Assembly: GCF_014279835.1 (NCBI RefSeq)
Contig: NZ_CP047942.1
Location: 1,488,001 to 1,552,000 of the forward strand
DNA: 64,000 nt
Direction of reading: 5' to 3'
DNA from: Synechococcus sp. MVIR-18-1
GTDB lineage: Bacteria; Cyanobacteriota; Cyanobacteriia; PCC-6307; Cyanobiaceae
Shown here: one piece after another, positions 50,857 to 59,915 of the stretch
Numbering within the stretch: the stretch's first letter is position 1
Layout of the letters: every line of letters starts with the position of its first letter
The notes under the pieces: model-generated
The model's database searches: none
Told to the model about the DNA's origin: nothing
The model's input: the letters and a program-made list of their open reading frames with translations, nothing else
Translations under genes and position numbers: made by a program

Positions 50857-50899
50857 AAGCCGGAAAGCTTTGAATATTGAATGATCATTTGATTTCTAT

Positions 50900-51118
50900 A
50901 TGGAAAGCATTGAAAACCATATCTCCAAAGACCGAGCAGATCTTGAAAAAGCAAAGAGAGATGGTGATGCTGGCAAACAAGCTCATCTAAAAGAAGAACT
51001 TGAAAGGCTCGAGACCTATAAGCGAAACCACCCTGATGAGCATAAAGACCCCTCTCCTTTGGAGTTGCATTGCGAAATTAATCCCGATGCCCCTGAATGC
51101 CTCGTTTATGACGACTAA
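50900..51118 (+). CDS. CP12-like protein with only the C-terminal Cys pair
   Basis: 72 residues. The C-terminus LELHCEINPDAPECLVYDD is the CP12 motif (Cys58, Cys67, end YDD) that inserts into the active site of GAPDH. The N-terminal Cys pair that captures phosphoribulokinase in canonical CP12 is missing; residues 1-45 are a charged helix (DRADLEKAKRDGDAGKQAHL). It should still bind GAPDH in a redox-dependent way, but PRK binding is doubtful. Preceded by an intergenic region with CCCCCATTTGGGG-like repeats. Confidence 0.82.
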   Translation: MESIENHISKDRADLEKAKRDGDAGKQAHLKEELERLETYKRNHPDEHKDPSPLELHCEINPDAPECLVYDD

Positions 51119-51197
51119 GCCCCCATCGAACCGATGACGTCGTAAATTTTTTGCGAGGATCGCTGAGAACGTTCCTGCGCTTAAAGATGTCCGGACC

Positions 51198-51884
51198 ATG
51201 GATCTGACCCCCTATATCCAGAACCAAGAGCAGCGCGAAAATGAAGATCGCCTTCTTACGGTCACGGTGACAGGGAAGGTCGCCCTTGCGATGAAGGGGC
51301 GCTTTTTTCTCCGTTGTTTTTGTGATTCATTTCAAGACACAGGATGCATTGGCTGTGCAGTAACTGATGAAGACAGTTGTATTAAATACCTAGAAAAAGA
51401 ACCCTTTGAGCTTCTGATTTGCACCGATCGGCTGGAAAAGGGAAATGGTTTCGAATTAACTCGCAAAGCACGCGAGCAGCAACCTTCGCTCAAGGTCGTC
51501 GTCCTGGCTCTCGGAGATGCCATCCCTGTTGAATACGCCAACGCCTCCTGGCTTGAAGCGGTTGTCGCGGAAGCCGACATCATTGAAGATCGCAAGCCCC
51601 TTGAGGCAGCTGTGCTCGCGGTCTTAGGGCACCACTCCTACCGGAGTGCCTCTCTTCGCTCAGGTCATTTGCCCTATTTGAGCTGTCCCAGACTCACGCC
51701 GAGAGAATATGAAGTTCTCGATCTTCTTGCACAGGGAATGACAGATCGGGAGATTGCAGAGGCCTTAACCGTGAGTGAACAAACCTCACGGACTTACACC
51801 AAGCGACTGCTAAAAATTCTTGGGGTCAACAATCGGGTGCAAGCTGTCCTTAAAGGCATGCGCTGCGGCATGGTGCAGATCTGA
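51198..51884 (+). CDS. LuxR/NarL-type response regulator with atypical receiver
   Basis: 228 residues: receiver-like N-terminal domain (about 25-150) with the Asp in LLICTDRL and a LuxR-type HTH (about 165-225) with CPRLTPREYEVLDLLAQGMT, DREIAEALTVSEQTSRTYTK and RLLKILGVNNRVQAVLKGM. Several receiver residues (acidic pair at the first strand, conserved Lys) are poor, so phosphorylation is uncertain. It lies 79 bases after the CP12-like gene, same strand. Target unknown. Confidence 0.85.
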   Translation: MDLTPYIQNQEQRENEDRLLTVTVTGKVALAMKGRFFLRCFCDSFQDTGCIGCAVTDEDSCIKYLEKEPFELLICTDRLEKGNGFELTRKAREQQPSLKVVVLALGDAIPVEYANASWLEAVVAEADIIEDRKPLEAAVLAVLGHHSYRSASLRSGHLPYLSCPRLTPREYEVLDLLAQGMTDREIAEALTVSEQTSRTYTKRLLKILGVNNRVQAVLKGMRCGMVQI

Positions 51885-51898
51885 ACCCCGTCCAAGCC

Positions 51899-52402
51899 AT
51901 GATTCAGCGCTCACTTATTTCACTTCTGATCGCAATGTGTTTGCTGATCAGTACCCCCGTTCTGGCAGCTGAACTGCGGTTGAGTGACGTGGCCTTAGCT
52001 CCTTGCGATGCCAGTGACCCAGGGGCACAACCAGGACAGGCGCAAGGGAATACGCGCAACAACATCACAAGTCCTGAGGGAGCCAGCTGCTACGTGCTCA
52101 GCGGCACAGTCGATAATCCAAGCAAACGCGCTGTTGTCGATACAGATGTTTATGCACGCATTCTTGATCGCAGCGGTGAGCCAGTGCTTCAAAACCGCAC
52201 ACGTGTTGGATCGATTGGAGATGTAGACCCAGGAGCCCATCCATTCGCCCTCCGACTCGCTGTGCCCAGAGGCACTCCAGGCCCTTTTGAGGTCAAGAAC
52301 CCACGAGCTCGTGGGTTCAATGCTCCTGTTCGTACTCGTGCAAACGACGACGATGAATTACTACCACTCGAACAGAATGTGGTGACGTCAGTGGAGGATT
52401 GA
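51899..52402 (+). CDS. Secreted hypothetical protein
   Basis: 167 residues with a signal peptide (ISLLIAMCLLISTPVLAAE). Mature part: two Cys (APCDAS, ASCYVL) and an immunoglobulin-like beta pattern (YVLSGTVDNPSKRAVVDTDV then YARILDRSGEPVL; GAHPFALRLAVPRGTPGPFE), similar in style to FxLYD-type periplasmic domains. It lies 14 bases after the regulator. Confidence 0.7.
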   Translation: MIQRSLISLLIAMCLLISTPVLAAELRLSDVALAPCDASDPGAQPGQAQGNTRNNITSPEGASCYVLSGTVDNPSKRAVVDTDVYARILDRSGEPVLQNRTRVGSIGDVDPGAHPFALRLAVPRGTPGPFEVKNPRARGFNAPVRTRANDDDELLPLEQNVVTSVED

Positions 52403-52404
52403 AA

Positions 52405-52581
52405 ATGATCTCACCGATTCGGTCTGGGATCACATTGCTGGGCTTGATTGCTTTGATGGCGCTCATCAGCTTGAACCCAAGAACAGCGAATCGAGACGCC
52501 CCTCTTCGTTCACTCAAAGACAATCGGATCATGCCCCGCAACAGCATGCGACGCCTCAGGGAGCAACGAATTCGAGATTGA
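52405..52581 (+). CDS. Small membrane protein
   Basis: 58 residues from ATG 52405: one helix (GITLLGLIALMALISLN) then a basic tail (RIMPRNSMRRLREQRIRD). The neighbouring TTG 52399 would overlap the previous stop. Co-transcribed with the secreted protein. Confidence 0.55.
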   Translation: MISPIRSGITLLGLIALMALISLNPRTANRDAPLRSLKDNRIMPRNSMRRLREQRIRD

Positions 52582-52598
52582 TCAGCAAGGAGCGGGGA

Positions 52599-53258
52599 TC
52601 ACTGGATGTCAAACAGCGAACCCTGGACAGCAGATGGAGATGGTTGGTTCCCGCTCGATTGAATCGGTTCAACAATCCAACCTTGAGGATCCCAACCCAT
52701 CAGGAGTGGTTCTAAAGCGCGGAGGTCATGGCCATCAGCAACGGCCAGCCATGCCTCTTCCAGACCATCAGGAATCAAAACAGGCATTCGATCGTGCAGC
52801 GGCTGAATCAGAGAATTCGGTGCCGTGGTGAGAATCGTGCAGGTGTCAAGTTCACTTCCATCCGAACCAAGCCAGCGCTCCCACAACCCAGCCATCCAAA
52901 AGGAACCTTGATCTCGACGGCGAACCAAATAGTTTTTTTCGAAAAATCCAGTGGCTGGAATCAAACATCGCCGGTGGCGCCAGGCTGCTCGAAAGCTCGC
53001 TTTCTCGGCAACGGTTTCAGAGCGAGCATTGATGGGGCGAGGTCCTGCGGAGGGGTCTTTCGCCCAGGAAGGAATCAAGCCCCAAAGCATGAGCGCGGCT
53101 TCGGTCTTGCACTCCTCACGACGCAATCCCAACACGGGTTCAGAAGGGCGGATCAGTTGCCGTGGTGCATAGCGCGAGAGATGCACATCATCCATTCGCT
53201 CCCGAATCGCCGCCGGGAGCTGAAGAGCATCCGCAGTGAGTGAAAAACGTCCACACAT
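52599..53258 (-). CDS. SRAP-domain protein (HMCES/YedK family)
   Basis: 219 residues from ATG 53258, so that Cys follows the initiator Met (MCGRF), as the family requires for catalysis. Further conserved segments: NARSETV, the Glu in ATGFFEK (usually GFYEW) and the His in HDRMPVLI. The enzyme cross-links to abasic sites in single-stranded DNA and protects them. Start at 53270 is possible only if the extra residues are removed. Confidence 0.9.
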   Translation of the reverse strand: MCGRFSLTADALQLPAAIRERMDDVHLSRYAPRQLIRPSEPVLGLRREECKTEAALMLWGLIPSWAKDPSAGPRPINARSETVAEKASFRAAWRHRRCLIPATGFFEKNYLVRRRDQGSFWMAGLWERWLGSDGSELDTCTILTTAPNSLIQPLHDRMPVLIPDGLEEAWLAVADGHDLRALEPLLMGWDPQGWIVEPIQSSGNQPSPSAVQGSLFDIQ

Positions 53259-53352
53259 GCCATCCATCATCGATGGCGGATGCTCGCGATGGAAGATCTC
53301 ACAGATGAGAGATCAAACTCGTCAGAATCGGCGAAACCTAAAATGCGAAAAA

Positions 53353-53580
53353 ATGCTTCCTGTTAATCCGTTCTGCCTGATCAATGCCGGCAAGGTGGCT
53401 GGCCTCAAAGCCACCATCATGATCTTGATGGTGATGTTGATGAAGTCCAAGCTTCTACGCATCAAGATGTCGCTGCTTGGTTCCTTGATTGGTTTCACCC
53501 TGTTGGTTGGATTCCTACTTACCACTGGCGCCCTGACGCTCGTTGCAGGTGGAGCCGTCGTCTATGCGGCTAAGAAGTAA
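53353..53580 (+). CDS. Small membrane protein
   Basis: 75 residues from ATG 53353: two hydrophobic segments (KATIMILMVMLMKSKLLRIK; GFTLLVGFLLTTGALTLVAG), ending VVYAAKK. Unknown function. Confidence 0.55.
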   Translation: MLPVNPFCLINAGKVAGLKATIMILMVMLMKSKLLRIKMSLLGSLIGFTLLVGFLLTTGALTLVAGGAVVYAAKK

Positions 53581-53591
53581 AGCCAAGCCAC

Positions 53592-54470
53592 TCAACCCAA
53601 TTCCAGACAGGCCAAAGCAAAAACATCAGTTAAATCAACTTCTGGTAAACCACCTCGATACATCCGCATTGTTTCCGATTCAGCCCTAAATCCGAGCGTA
53701 AGCATGAGCTCTTTCGCTGCAGAATTAAATCCAGGGGTATCAATCAATAATGCCCCTGGGTGGCGTTGTTGAAGCTTCCGGATAAGATACGCGGCTAAGC
53801 CAGGAGAATCAGCGAGGAGTGGACCGATCCGCCAACCTTCTCCATCTTGCAAAAGGCAAGGGCGAATACGGCCAAATCCGTGGCAGTTGCCGTTCTCATC
53901 AAGAAGGGCAAGAACCTGACCCGATTGGTGTCCAAGCCAATCGGCAAGAAAGTGGGGTCTGGGGCTTGGCTCCCGCTGAGCGTCATACAGCTGAACAGCT
54001 TCTGAAGGCACATCGCTTCCCTCCACCACCTGCAAACCGGGTGGAAGACCGCCCCATAAGTCATCTAATTCACCCTTGTTGAAGCAGCTCCATCGGGTGG
54101 TCATTGAAGACGATTCAAATCCCCAGCCCGCATAGTCCAAAATTCGAGCCGGGGCTGCCTCTAATCCGATACAGGTGAGGTCAGCAAGGTGGTCGAGAGC
54201 ATGCTTCCAAAGCTGTTTTCCATAGCCATGACCTCTCTGATGTGGAACAACGAGATAGAGGCCAATAAATCCATAATCAAGGTTGTAACGAACGCCCGCA
54301 ATGCAACCAATCGGCTCGCGATCAAGCCAGGCAATCCACAACCCCTGACGATCGGTATGCCGATAAATCTCAATGTCCCCAAGACCTGGAGCAAATCCCT
54401 CGCGTCGGGACCAATCGGTCACGATTGGAATCTGGTCTGACTCCAATTCATAGATTTGAAGAGAGCCCAT
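53592..54470 (-). CDS. GNAT acetyltransferase, two-domain
   Basis: 292 residues from ATG 54470 (302 from 54500). The N-terminal GNAT fold has the acetyl-CoA motif LVVPHQRGHGYGKQLWKHAL. The second half (GFGRIRPCLLQDGEGWRIGP then LLADSPGLAAYLIRKLQQRH) has the pattern of the YitH/HolE-type C-terminal GNAT domain. Substrate amine unknown. Confidence 0.87.
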   Translation of the reverse strand: MGSLQIYELESDQIPIVTDWSRREGFAPGLGDIEIYRHTDRQGLWIAWLDREPIGCIAGVRYNLDYGFIGLYLVVPHQRGHGYGKQLWKHALDHLADLTCIGLEAAPARILDYAGWGFESSSMTTRWSCFNKGELDDLWGGLPPGLQVVEGSDVPSEAVQLYDAQREPSPRPHFLADWLGHQSGQVLALLDENGNCHGFGRIRPCLLQDGEGWRIGPLLADSPGLAAYLIRKLQQRHPGALLIDTPGFNSAAKELMLTLGFRAESETMRMYRGGLPEVDLTDVFALACLELG

Positions 54471-54526
54471 CCAACCAATAGACACGTGACGCGTCCTCAA
54501 TCATGGGGAAGAACCTGCCTGAGGAC

Positions 54527-54709
54527 TCAGAATTCATTCTTGAATATTCGTTCCAAATCCTTTCGAAACTGTTTGGAGCTCAAGGGTTGAGCTTTTTGAC
54601 GCGCTGCATTTCTAAACCACAAGGAGCGAATCCACCAGACCTGAAGAACCCCAAAGAAAACCCCCACAATCAAAAGGCTGACTGAGGGGGAATTAAGAGG
54701 AATGGTCAT
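54527..54709 (-). CDS. Small membrane protein
   Basis: 60 residues from ATG 54709: one helix (SVSLLIVGVFFGVLQVWWI) then a basic, soluble C-terminus (RNAARQKAQPLSSKQFRKDL). Divergent from the next small gene. Confidence 0.6.
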   Translation of the reverse strand: MTIPLNSPSVSLLIVGVFFGVLQVWWIRSLWFRNAARQKAQPLSSKQFRKDLERIFKNEF

Positions 54710-54763
54710 TGGTGTCACTGATCAAGCAGGATGGAGGCTGATCGGGACAGAACCTTGCGAGAG

Positions 54764-54898
54764 ATGAGTGTTGGCGAACTGCTACTTCGCAACGTAGGCA
54801 AATTTGCTGCAGTGTCAGGGGTGATTGGCGTGGTGATTTGGCTGAGCTGGGTCATGCTCGACGTCAAACATCTCCAGTCCGGCTTCACCCTTCCATGA
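54764..54898 (+). CDS. 44-residue membrane protein
   Basis: One helix (VSGVIGVVIWLSWVMLD) after an amphipathic start MSVGELLLRNVGKFAA. Unknown. Confidence 0.55.
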   Translation: MSVGELLLRNVGKFAAVSGVIGVVIWLSWVMLDVKHLQSGFTLP

Positions 54899-54911
54899 GA
54901 CTGACTAAAAG

Positions 54912-55415
54912 CTAAGCAGCTCCACCTTCTGATACAACTGTGTCGATGGAGCCAGACTGCTCACGCTCTAGCTCAGGACTAAAGCGGCGCACAATCAATT
55001 CGTCAATTGCGAACAGTCCTGGGCCTACAGCCAAAATCGCCACGGCGGCCCCGAAGTACAGACCCAGTAGCTCCAGCAAATAGATGTTGAATCCTGCTGT
55101 GATGATGGCGTGATAGATGGCAACTGAGATCGTTCCCATGATCGCCAGTGCACCGAAGCGTGTCAGGAAACCCGTAATCAACAGCCAACTACCGATAACT
55201 TCAGAAAAAGCGGCTACATATGAGAGAAGGATTGGGAAGGGGAGGTGAAGTGGGCGGACGAATGCGTCAGCAAAATTCTCGATATTGGCCAACTTCTCGT
55301 AACCATGGTGAATGAGAAGGGTGCCTGTGACGACACGCAGAATCAGAATTCCGAAATCCGAGAGAAAAGGTTTCGTCGCAATGGATCTCAGCATTTGGTT
55401 TACGTTTCTCAACAC
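54912..55415 (-). CDS. DoxX family membrane protein
   Basis: 167 residues, four membrane helices. Family motifs: ILILRVVTGTLLIHHGYEKL, FPILLSYVAAFSEVIGSWLL and FLTRFGALAIMG, then LLELLGLYFGAAVAILAVGP. Quinone-binding or redox roles are proposed for the family. Convergent to the 44-residue gene. Confidence 0.88.
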   Translation of the reverse strand: MLRNVNQMLRSIATKPFLSDFGILILRVVTGTLLIHHGYEKLANIENFADAFVRPLHLPFPILLSYVAAFSEVIGSWLLITGFLTRFGALAIMGTISVAIYHAIITAGFNIYLLELLGLYFGAAVAILAVGPGLFAIDELIVRRFSPELEREQSGSIDTVVSEGGAA

Positions 55416-55531
55416 ACCCTAATCAAAACACGCTCCTTTGTGAAGAAGTGCGTAGCTAGGGGCGAGGCAATTAGGAATAATTACTCACTCGCGCACGGCT
55501 AGCGGATGCGCCATGATGACATTTGTAACGA

Positions 55532-55654
55532 ATGCTTAACATGTCAAGCGAAGCGTTGATCACAGTCTTCCTCGGTTTTGGAGCTGCCGTGACCAGCCTC
55601 ACGTTTTGGAAGCTGAGCCAAAGCCGTTCACCCCAAAATTCTTCTACGCGTTGA
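55532..55654 (+). CDS. 40-residue membrane protein
   Basis: One helix (ALITVFLGFGAAVTSLTFW) and a Ser/Gln-rich tail. Start 55532 or 55541. Confidence 0.45.
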   Translation: MLNMSSEALITVFLGFGAAVTSLTFWKLSQSRSPQNSSTR

Positions 55655-55698
55655 ACCTGCCAGAGCGAGGTCAAATTTGTGCAGCCCCCTAATGGTGA

Positions 55699-56118
55699 TC
55701 AATCCACAAATTTCTTATAGAGCCATCTGACGAAACCGCCAAGGACTGGGACTGGACCAAAAGTGGGACCAATAAAATCAAAATAATCCCTGTGGCTGAT
55801 GACCTTTCCCTCAGCGTTGATCTTTAGCCGAGAAACACCAGGGTATATAAATTCTATTCCCTTAATTTTTAAGCCCATTTCCCATTCAATAAAAGCAATA
55901 TTTTCATTGACGGATATTGCGCCAGGTACAAGATAAATGTCGTCGCACCGCTTCATCAAACCATCTTGAGCAGCGATGTAGGCATCAATGCCTTGACGCT
56001 CCTGAGTTGGATCCTGAAAGAGAACCTGATCGTCATACAACTCTCTCCATTGAGACTCCGTGGGTGCCGACTGTCCATAGGGTTTAGTAAAAAGTGCTTT
56101 TAAACGAACAGAGTCCAT
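55699..56118 (-). CDS. NTF2/SnoaL-like fold protein
   Basis: 139 residues with the cone-fold pattern: RELYDDQVLFQDPTQERQGI, ENIAFIEWEMGLKIKG, and GVSRLKINAEGKVISHRDYF. Such proteins bind small hydrophobic ligands or act as epoxide hydrolases/isomerases; ligand unknown. It is divergent from the HLIP gene, 29 bases between starts, so the two may share a regulatory region. Confidence 0.8.
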   Translation of the reverse strand: MDSVRLKALFTKPYGQSAPTESQWRELYDDQVLFQDPTQERQGIDAYIAAQDGLMKRCDDIYLVPGAISVNENIAFIEWEMGLKIKGIEFIYPGVSRLKINAEGKVISHRDYFDFIGPTFGPVPVLGGFVRWLYKKFVD

Positions 56119-56147
56119 GGGTTCGGGCCTAAGGGTGTCCCAAGCTT

Positions 56148-56420
56148 ATGAAAAGAAGCTGGATCTCTGCATACAGTCATCGGAGATTTGATGGAGACGA
56201 TTTGTCACCCCAAAATTTTCAGTACGAACCTTTAGAAGCTTTCGGTGAAGGCCTAACGACGAAACGCCCCTGGAATCAAGGATCCTTGGGCTTTGTTGAA
56301 CGACTCAACGGAAGAGTGGCGATGTTGGGTTTTATGGCTGCCATCATCGGAGAACTGATTAGTGGTCATGGACCTGCAGGCCAAGTTGCAGATGTGATCC
56401 GCTGGTATTTATCTCTATAA
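56148..56420 (+). CDS. hli: High light-inducible protein (HLIP/Scp)
   Basis: 90 residues. The chlorophyll-binding helix is GFVERLNGRVAMLGFMAAII with the E-x-x-N-G-R-x-A-M motif (Glu51, Asn54, Arg56), followed by GELISGHGP. The N-terminal extension of 45 residues is polar. HLIPs bind chlorophyll and carotenoid under light stress in the thylakoid membrane. Confidence 0.93.
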   Translation: MKRSWISAYSHRRFDGDDLSPQNFQYEPLEAFGEGLTTKRPWNQGSLGFVERLNGRVAMLGFMAAIIGELISGHGPAGQVADVIRWYLSL

Positions 56421-56836
56421 ATCTCATCACAAAAACATCTTTTACATTTCACTTAAGCTTTATCAGCAACAATAGATTGCAAAAATTCTGCTCACAAAAA
56501 TTATTCGCATGCAGAAACCAAAACCAGCCAACAAAAAATCTATTTCAACAGAAAGCTTGATGGTCACCCTCACACTTTAGCTTAAAACGATAGTAATTGA
56601 CCGCCCTAAAGACAGGGATAAATTATTACTTCACTTACTTGTATCAACCTAATCACAGAGATAATATTTACCTTTGCCTAAAGCCTTAAAGCAATCATTA
56701 GGTGACAGAGAGATTGTCATGCTTATCACCCTAGACGCATGCGAAAGGAGGAAAAATACAATCTTGATTGATTGCCAGAATAGGCAACAATTAAAGACGT
56801 AGGAACATTGGCCACAAGTAGGTCATATGTCTACTT
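56421..56836. other. No gene recognised (416 bases)
   Basis: AT-rich; a 27-codon frame near 56719 (MLITLDACERRKN) has AGGAGG inside rather than before it. No terminator hairpin after the HLIP gene is obvious. Confidence 0.55.
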
Positions 56837-57481
56837 TTAGCCATTCCACAAGGCGCTAAAAAGCAACAAAAACAAAAGAAGAAGGCCAAGTACAGAAGAA
56901 GAATAGATCAAATTCAAGCGTTTACTATTAGTCTGCAACCAACCGCTATAACGCTGGCTCAACCATGGCACAAGCCACCAACCCGTTACTGCAACAGTAA
57001 TGGCATTACTGATTAACATATTTAGCGGCAAGGGCAGAACATCCAAGGTATTCTGACCAATCACAATCAGAATCATCACTGAAGGATAAAGCGCCAACCA
57101 AACTAATAAATTAATTTTCCAAATAGGTGTTTGCATACCTTTTCGACAGTTGAGCCACTGATCAAAAGAATGAGGCTCTAACAACGAATAATACTTATAA
57201 CCAAGTGAAGCCTCTGCCTCATTTAAGATCTGACGACGCTCAGTACTATCCAACCAAGCCAAGCAAAGCTGAAGACTGACAAACGTTACTCTTGCAGTAC
57301 AAAGGTATCCACTACTTGATGGAAGTGGGGAGAAGCCAAGATCCTGCCCAAGATAACCCTCAAACTTCATGGCAACATGATTAATTTTCTCCTGAAGCGC
57401 CTTATAGCCATCGAGCTGAAGCATGGAAATTTCGCTCTTAAACGTATACGTAAACTCCTCTCCAGTAAGCATCGAAACCAT
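56837..57481 (-). CDS. COG3224-type ABM-like membrane protein
   Basis: 214 residues. N-terminal antibiotic-biosynthesis-monooxygenase-like domain (about 10-95: KINHVAMKFEGYLGQDLGFS; VTFVSLQLCLAWLDSTERRQ), then a linker and three membrane helices (KINLLVWLALYPSVMILIVI; MLISNAITVAVTGWWLVPWL; VLGLLLLFLLLFSALW). This organisation is that of the COG3224 family of unknown function. Confidence 0.78.
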   Translation of the reverse strand: MVSMLTGEEFTYTFKSEISMLQLDGYKALQEKINHVAMKFEGYLGQDLGFSPLPSSSGYLCTARVTFVSLQLCLAWLDSTERRQILNEAEASLGYKYYSLLEPHSFDQWLNCRKGMQTPIWKINLLVWLALYPSVMILIVIGQNTLDVLPLPLNMLISNAITVAVTGWWLVPWLSQRYSGWLQTNSKRLNLIYSSSVLGLLLLFLLLFSALWNG

Positions 57482-57868
57482 TGCTTAATCTCCCTTGAAA
57501 TTGCCTTAACAGCATCATTGTGCAGAAGTCCAAGCTTCAGGCATACTGCAATTATCTCCACATCCTAAAACACGAAACATTAATTCCATATCATTATCAA
57601 TTCCGGTTGGCAGTTGACCAGCATGCGCGTCAAAAGAGACGAAATCGGCCTCCTTCCATTGCAAAAATTACCAATCCGACTATCCAGGTCAATCGCTCAT
57701 GCACCACCAAGCATTGCTGCATAAAAAACACGAACGGCTAATTAGGATCCATGACTTTTCCTACTCTCAATAATCAACTGCCAAAAAAAATTAAACAAAC
57801 CATAGAAACAGACTGAAGTACCTGCATTCGTAAAGCATCCAGAGTCTGTATTTAAGTCAACCTCGATG
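57482..57868. other. No gene recognised (387 bases)
   Basis: Open frames on the plus strand (57377-57741) are Lys/His/Ile-rich without structure. Nothing else seen. Confidence 0.55.
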
Positions 57869-58213
57869 TCACGGCGCAACGATGTCTGACATCTCAGGCT
57901 GGAGCAACACGTCGCGGGCGTTGTTCAAACGCGTCATCGTTTCGGGATCGCCACCCTTATCTGGGTGATGCTGCACAGCGAGAGCTTTGTGCACCCTCTT
58001 CACCAGCTGTTCTGTTAACCGACCCGAGAGAGCCAAGCCCAGGGTCTGCCTCGCGCAAATCGCTTCATAATCAGGATCCCTACCTAAGGGCTGCCGCTCG
58101 CGGCCATGGTTGGAGTGACCATGTTTGCGCTTGCTCTTTCTGTTGCGCTTGCTCCTGCCAGCGTTACCGGTTCCGAAACCAGAGCCCGCTTGAGCCTCTT
58201 GAGCGCTCGACAT
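57869..58213 (-). CDS. J-domain (DnaJ-like) protein
   Basis: 114 residues from ATG 58213. A basic, low-complexity N-terminus (GRSKRNRKSKRKHGHSNHGR) precedes a C-terminal J domain with VQHHPDKGGDPETMTRLNNA and its HPD motif. It should stimulate an Hsp70; the basic part may target nucleic acid or membrane. Confidence 0.85.
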   Translation of the reverse strand: MSSAQEAQAGSGFGTGNAGRSKRNRKSKRKHGHSNHGRERQPLGRDPDYEAICARQTLGLALSGRLTEQLVKRVHKALAVQHHPDKGGDPETMTRLNNARDVLLQPEMSDIVAP

Positions 58214-58273
58214 AGTGATCTCACATATGAAACCAGCCTGCCGGATCGCGATCACCGGAACAAACGCAAACCC

Positions 58274-59524
58274 TCACAGGGACAAAAATGGCCTTGGGTC
58301 TTGATCAAAACGATGCTCAAAGGGCGGTGGGGCTGATTGAGCCTCACCATCAAGAGCTGCTGTTGCTTCAAGGGCCGCTCTCAATAACCGAGCACTCTGC
58401 AGAGGCATATCTCTCGGCACCGAAATTCGATCTCTCAAGTAACGCAGACCGCTTGCAGTGTCAGCATTTGGCTGACAAAGATCACCTGACACTAAAGAGG
58501 TCAGTGCAGCCCGCAGAGGCTGATCAAAAGCAGCACCAAGAGGGTTGCGATCCATCAGCGCAGAACGATGGCGCAACACTCTCTCTAGTGCCCTGTAAGA
58601 AGACATCACACCGTCGTCATCGATCAGCGCTGACCAGCTTGTTTCGAGTTCAGCGAGACCAGCACCTTGATCCACCGCACGCGCCATCGCTTGCTGTTCA
58701 GGACGTCCATTACTCCAACAACCACCCATTTGTGGGGGCAAGTCGTGGGCATGCGTATGGACATCACTCTGGGTACCGCGATAGGTCGAAAGCTGCTCCA
58801 AAGCCTTGAACCATCGATCGATGCCTGGATGCTCTTGCCGAAGTGCAAAGCCCTTGAAGTAAGCCAAGGAGGCATTCATCCGCTCCACGTAAGGAACGAA
58901 CACCAGATCTGCCGTTCCGGGGTGAGCTCCACCCGGACAATCAGGATCAAGCCAATGGCCACCTCCCGCCATGAGAGCCGCCTCCATTTGACGAGCCACA
59001 GTCTGAAACTGATCACGCGCTTGAACCTCCTGCCGATTGTTCAGCCTGGGGGTGCAAAGCCACATGCACCAAGCACGAAACAAAAGACGCTCGAGATCGC
59101 GCAACCGGCGCACCCGTTGGTCATGCATCCCTGCGCCTAAAGCGCCAAAGGCATGCTCCAACGCTTCCAGGATGCGATCACTTTCTGTGAGGAGCCGTCC
59201 ATCTAACTCAAGGGCCGGAAGCATTCCTGACGGCACCTTGGCGGTAAACCAGGGCTCCTTCGGCCCGTAGCAGCGCATGGTGACTTTTCGAATCCGATAG
59301 GGGACTCGACGAAACTCCAGCCATAGCCATACCTTCTGGCAATAGGGGCACCAAGCATGATGATCACGAAACAACGTGACTCGCACCTGAGACTCAGGCT
59401 GTCCAAACAAGCGCAATGTGGCTTGGGCATTCGCTGGGCCTTCACAACGCTCCGCAGGAGCAGGAGCCAAAGCTTTTAGCTGCTCCCAACTCAGGGCAAC
59501 AGAATCAGCGAGCAAATCGGCCAT
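58274..59524 (-). CDS. Glutathione S-transferase family protein
   Basis: 416 residues from ATG 59524. N-terminal thioredoxin fold (about 40-125) with HHAWCPYCQKVWLWLEFRRV (Cys-Pro-Tyr-Cys), SGMLPALELDG and LTESDRILEALE; then an all-helical GST C-domain to about 260. The last 150 residues (SSYRALERVLRHRSALMDRN and beyond) are outside a normal GST and not recognised. It may be a glutathionyl-hydroquinone-reductase-like or plant-type GST relative. Confidence 0.85.
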   Translation of the reverse strand: MADLLADSVALSWEQLKALAPAPAERCEGPANAQATLRLFGQPESQVRVTLFRDHHAWCPYCQKVWLWLEFRRVPYRIRKVTMRCYGPKEPWFTAKVPSGMLPALELDGRLLTESDRILEALEHAFGALGAGMHDQRVRRLRDLERLLFRAWCMWLCTPRLNNRQEVQARDQFQTVARQMEAALMAGGGHWLDPDCPGGAHPGTADLVFVPYVERMNASLAYFKGFALRQEHPGIDRWFKALEQLSTYRGTQSDVHTHAHDLPPQMGGCWSNGRPEQQAMARAVDQGAGLAELETSWSALIDDDGVMSSYRALERVLRHRSALMDRNPLGAAFDQPLRAALTSLVSGDLCQPNADTASGLRYLRDRISVPRDMPLQSARLLRAALEATAALDGEAQSAPPPFEHRFDQDPRPFLSL

Positions 59525-59549
59525 AGCCCACATTCAGATCTATGCATGA

Positions 59550-59786
59550 TCAAGGATCACCCAGCCTGTGGTGGCTCAGGAGGGCATAGTCCTTAGCCTC
59601 GGCCGTGGTGTGCAGCATGGGCTCGCCGCCATTCAACAACCAGAATTCAAGGCGAGCCTCATCGGGCGCCTCAAACAAGTACACCTCAGATGGCATCAAA
59701 ACTTTTTCACAAAAGAATTGACTTTCGCCAATACATTTGAGGATTAACATTTTTGATGAATCATTCCGATAGCAACATTCACCCAT
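59550..59786 (-). CDS. DUF1830 protein
   Basis: 78 residues with the DUF1830 signature: CCYRNDSSKMLILKCIGESQ, FCEKVLMPSEVYLFEAPDEA, RLEFWLLNGGEP. A cyanobacterial family of unknown function; small beta-rich protein. It follows 16 bases beyond the GST start, same strand. Confidence 0.85.
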   Translation of the reverse strand: MGECCYRNDSSKMLILKCIGESQFFCEKVLMPSEVYLFEAPDEARLEFWLLNGGEPMLHTTAEAKDYALLSHHRLGDP

Positions 59787-59915
59787 CCAAGAATTCCATT
59801 CACGATCGTTAAAACATCCCTTGAAAACCTCTTAAGAGTTGTCTAACTCAACACCAAAACAGAAGCATCTTTAGATTTTTTCAATGCGACGACTCCTTGC
59901 TCCCTCCCCGCTCTC

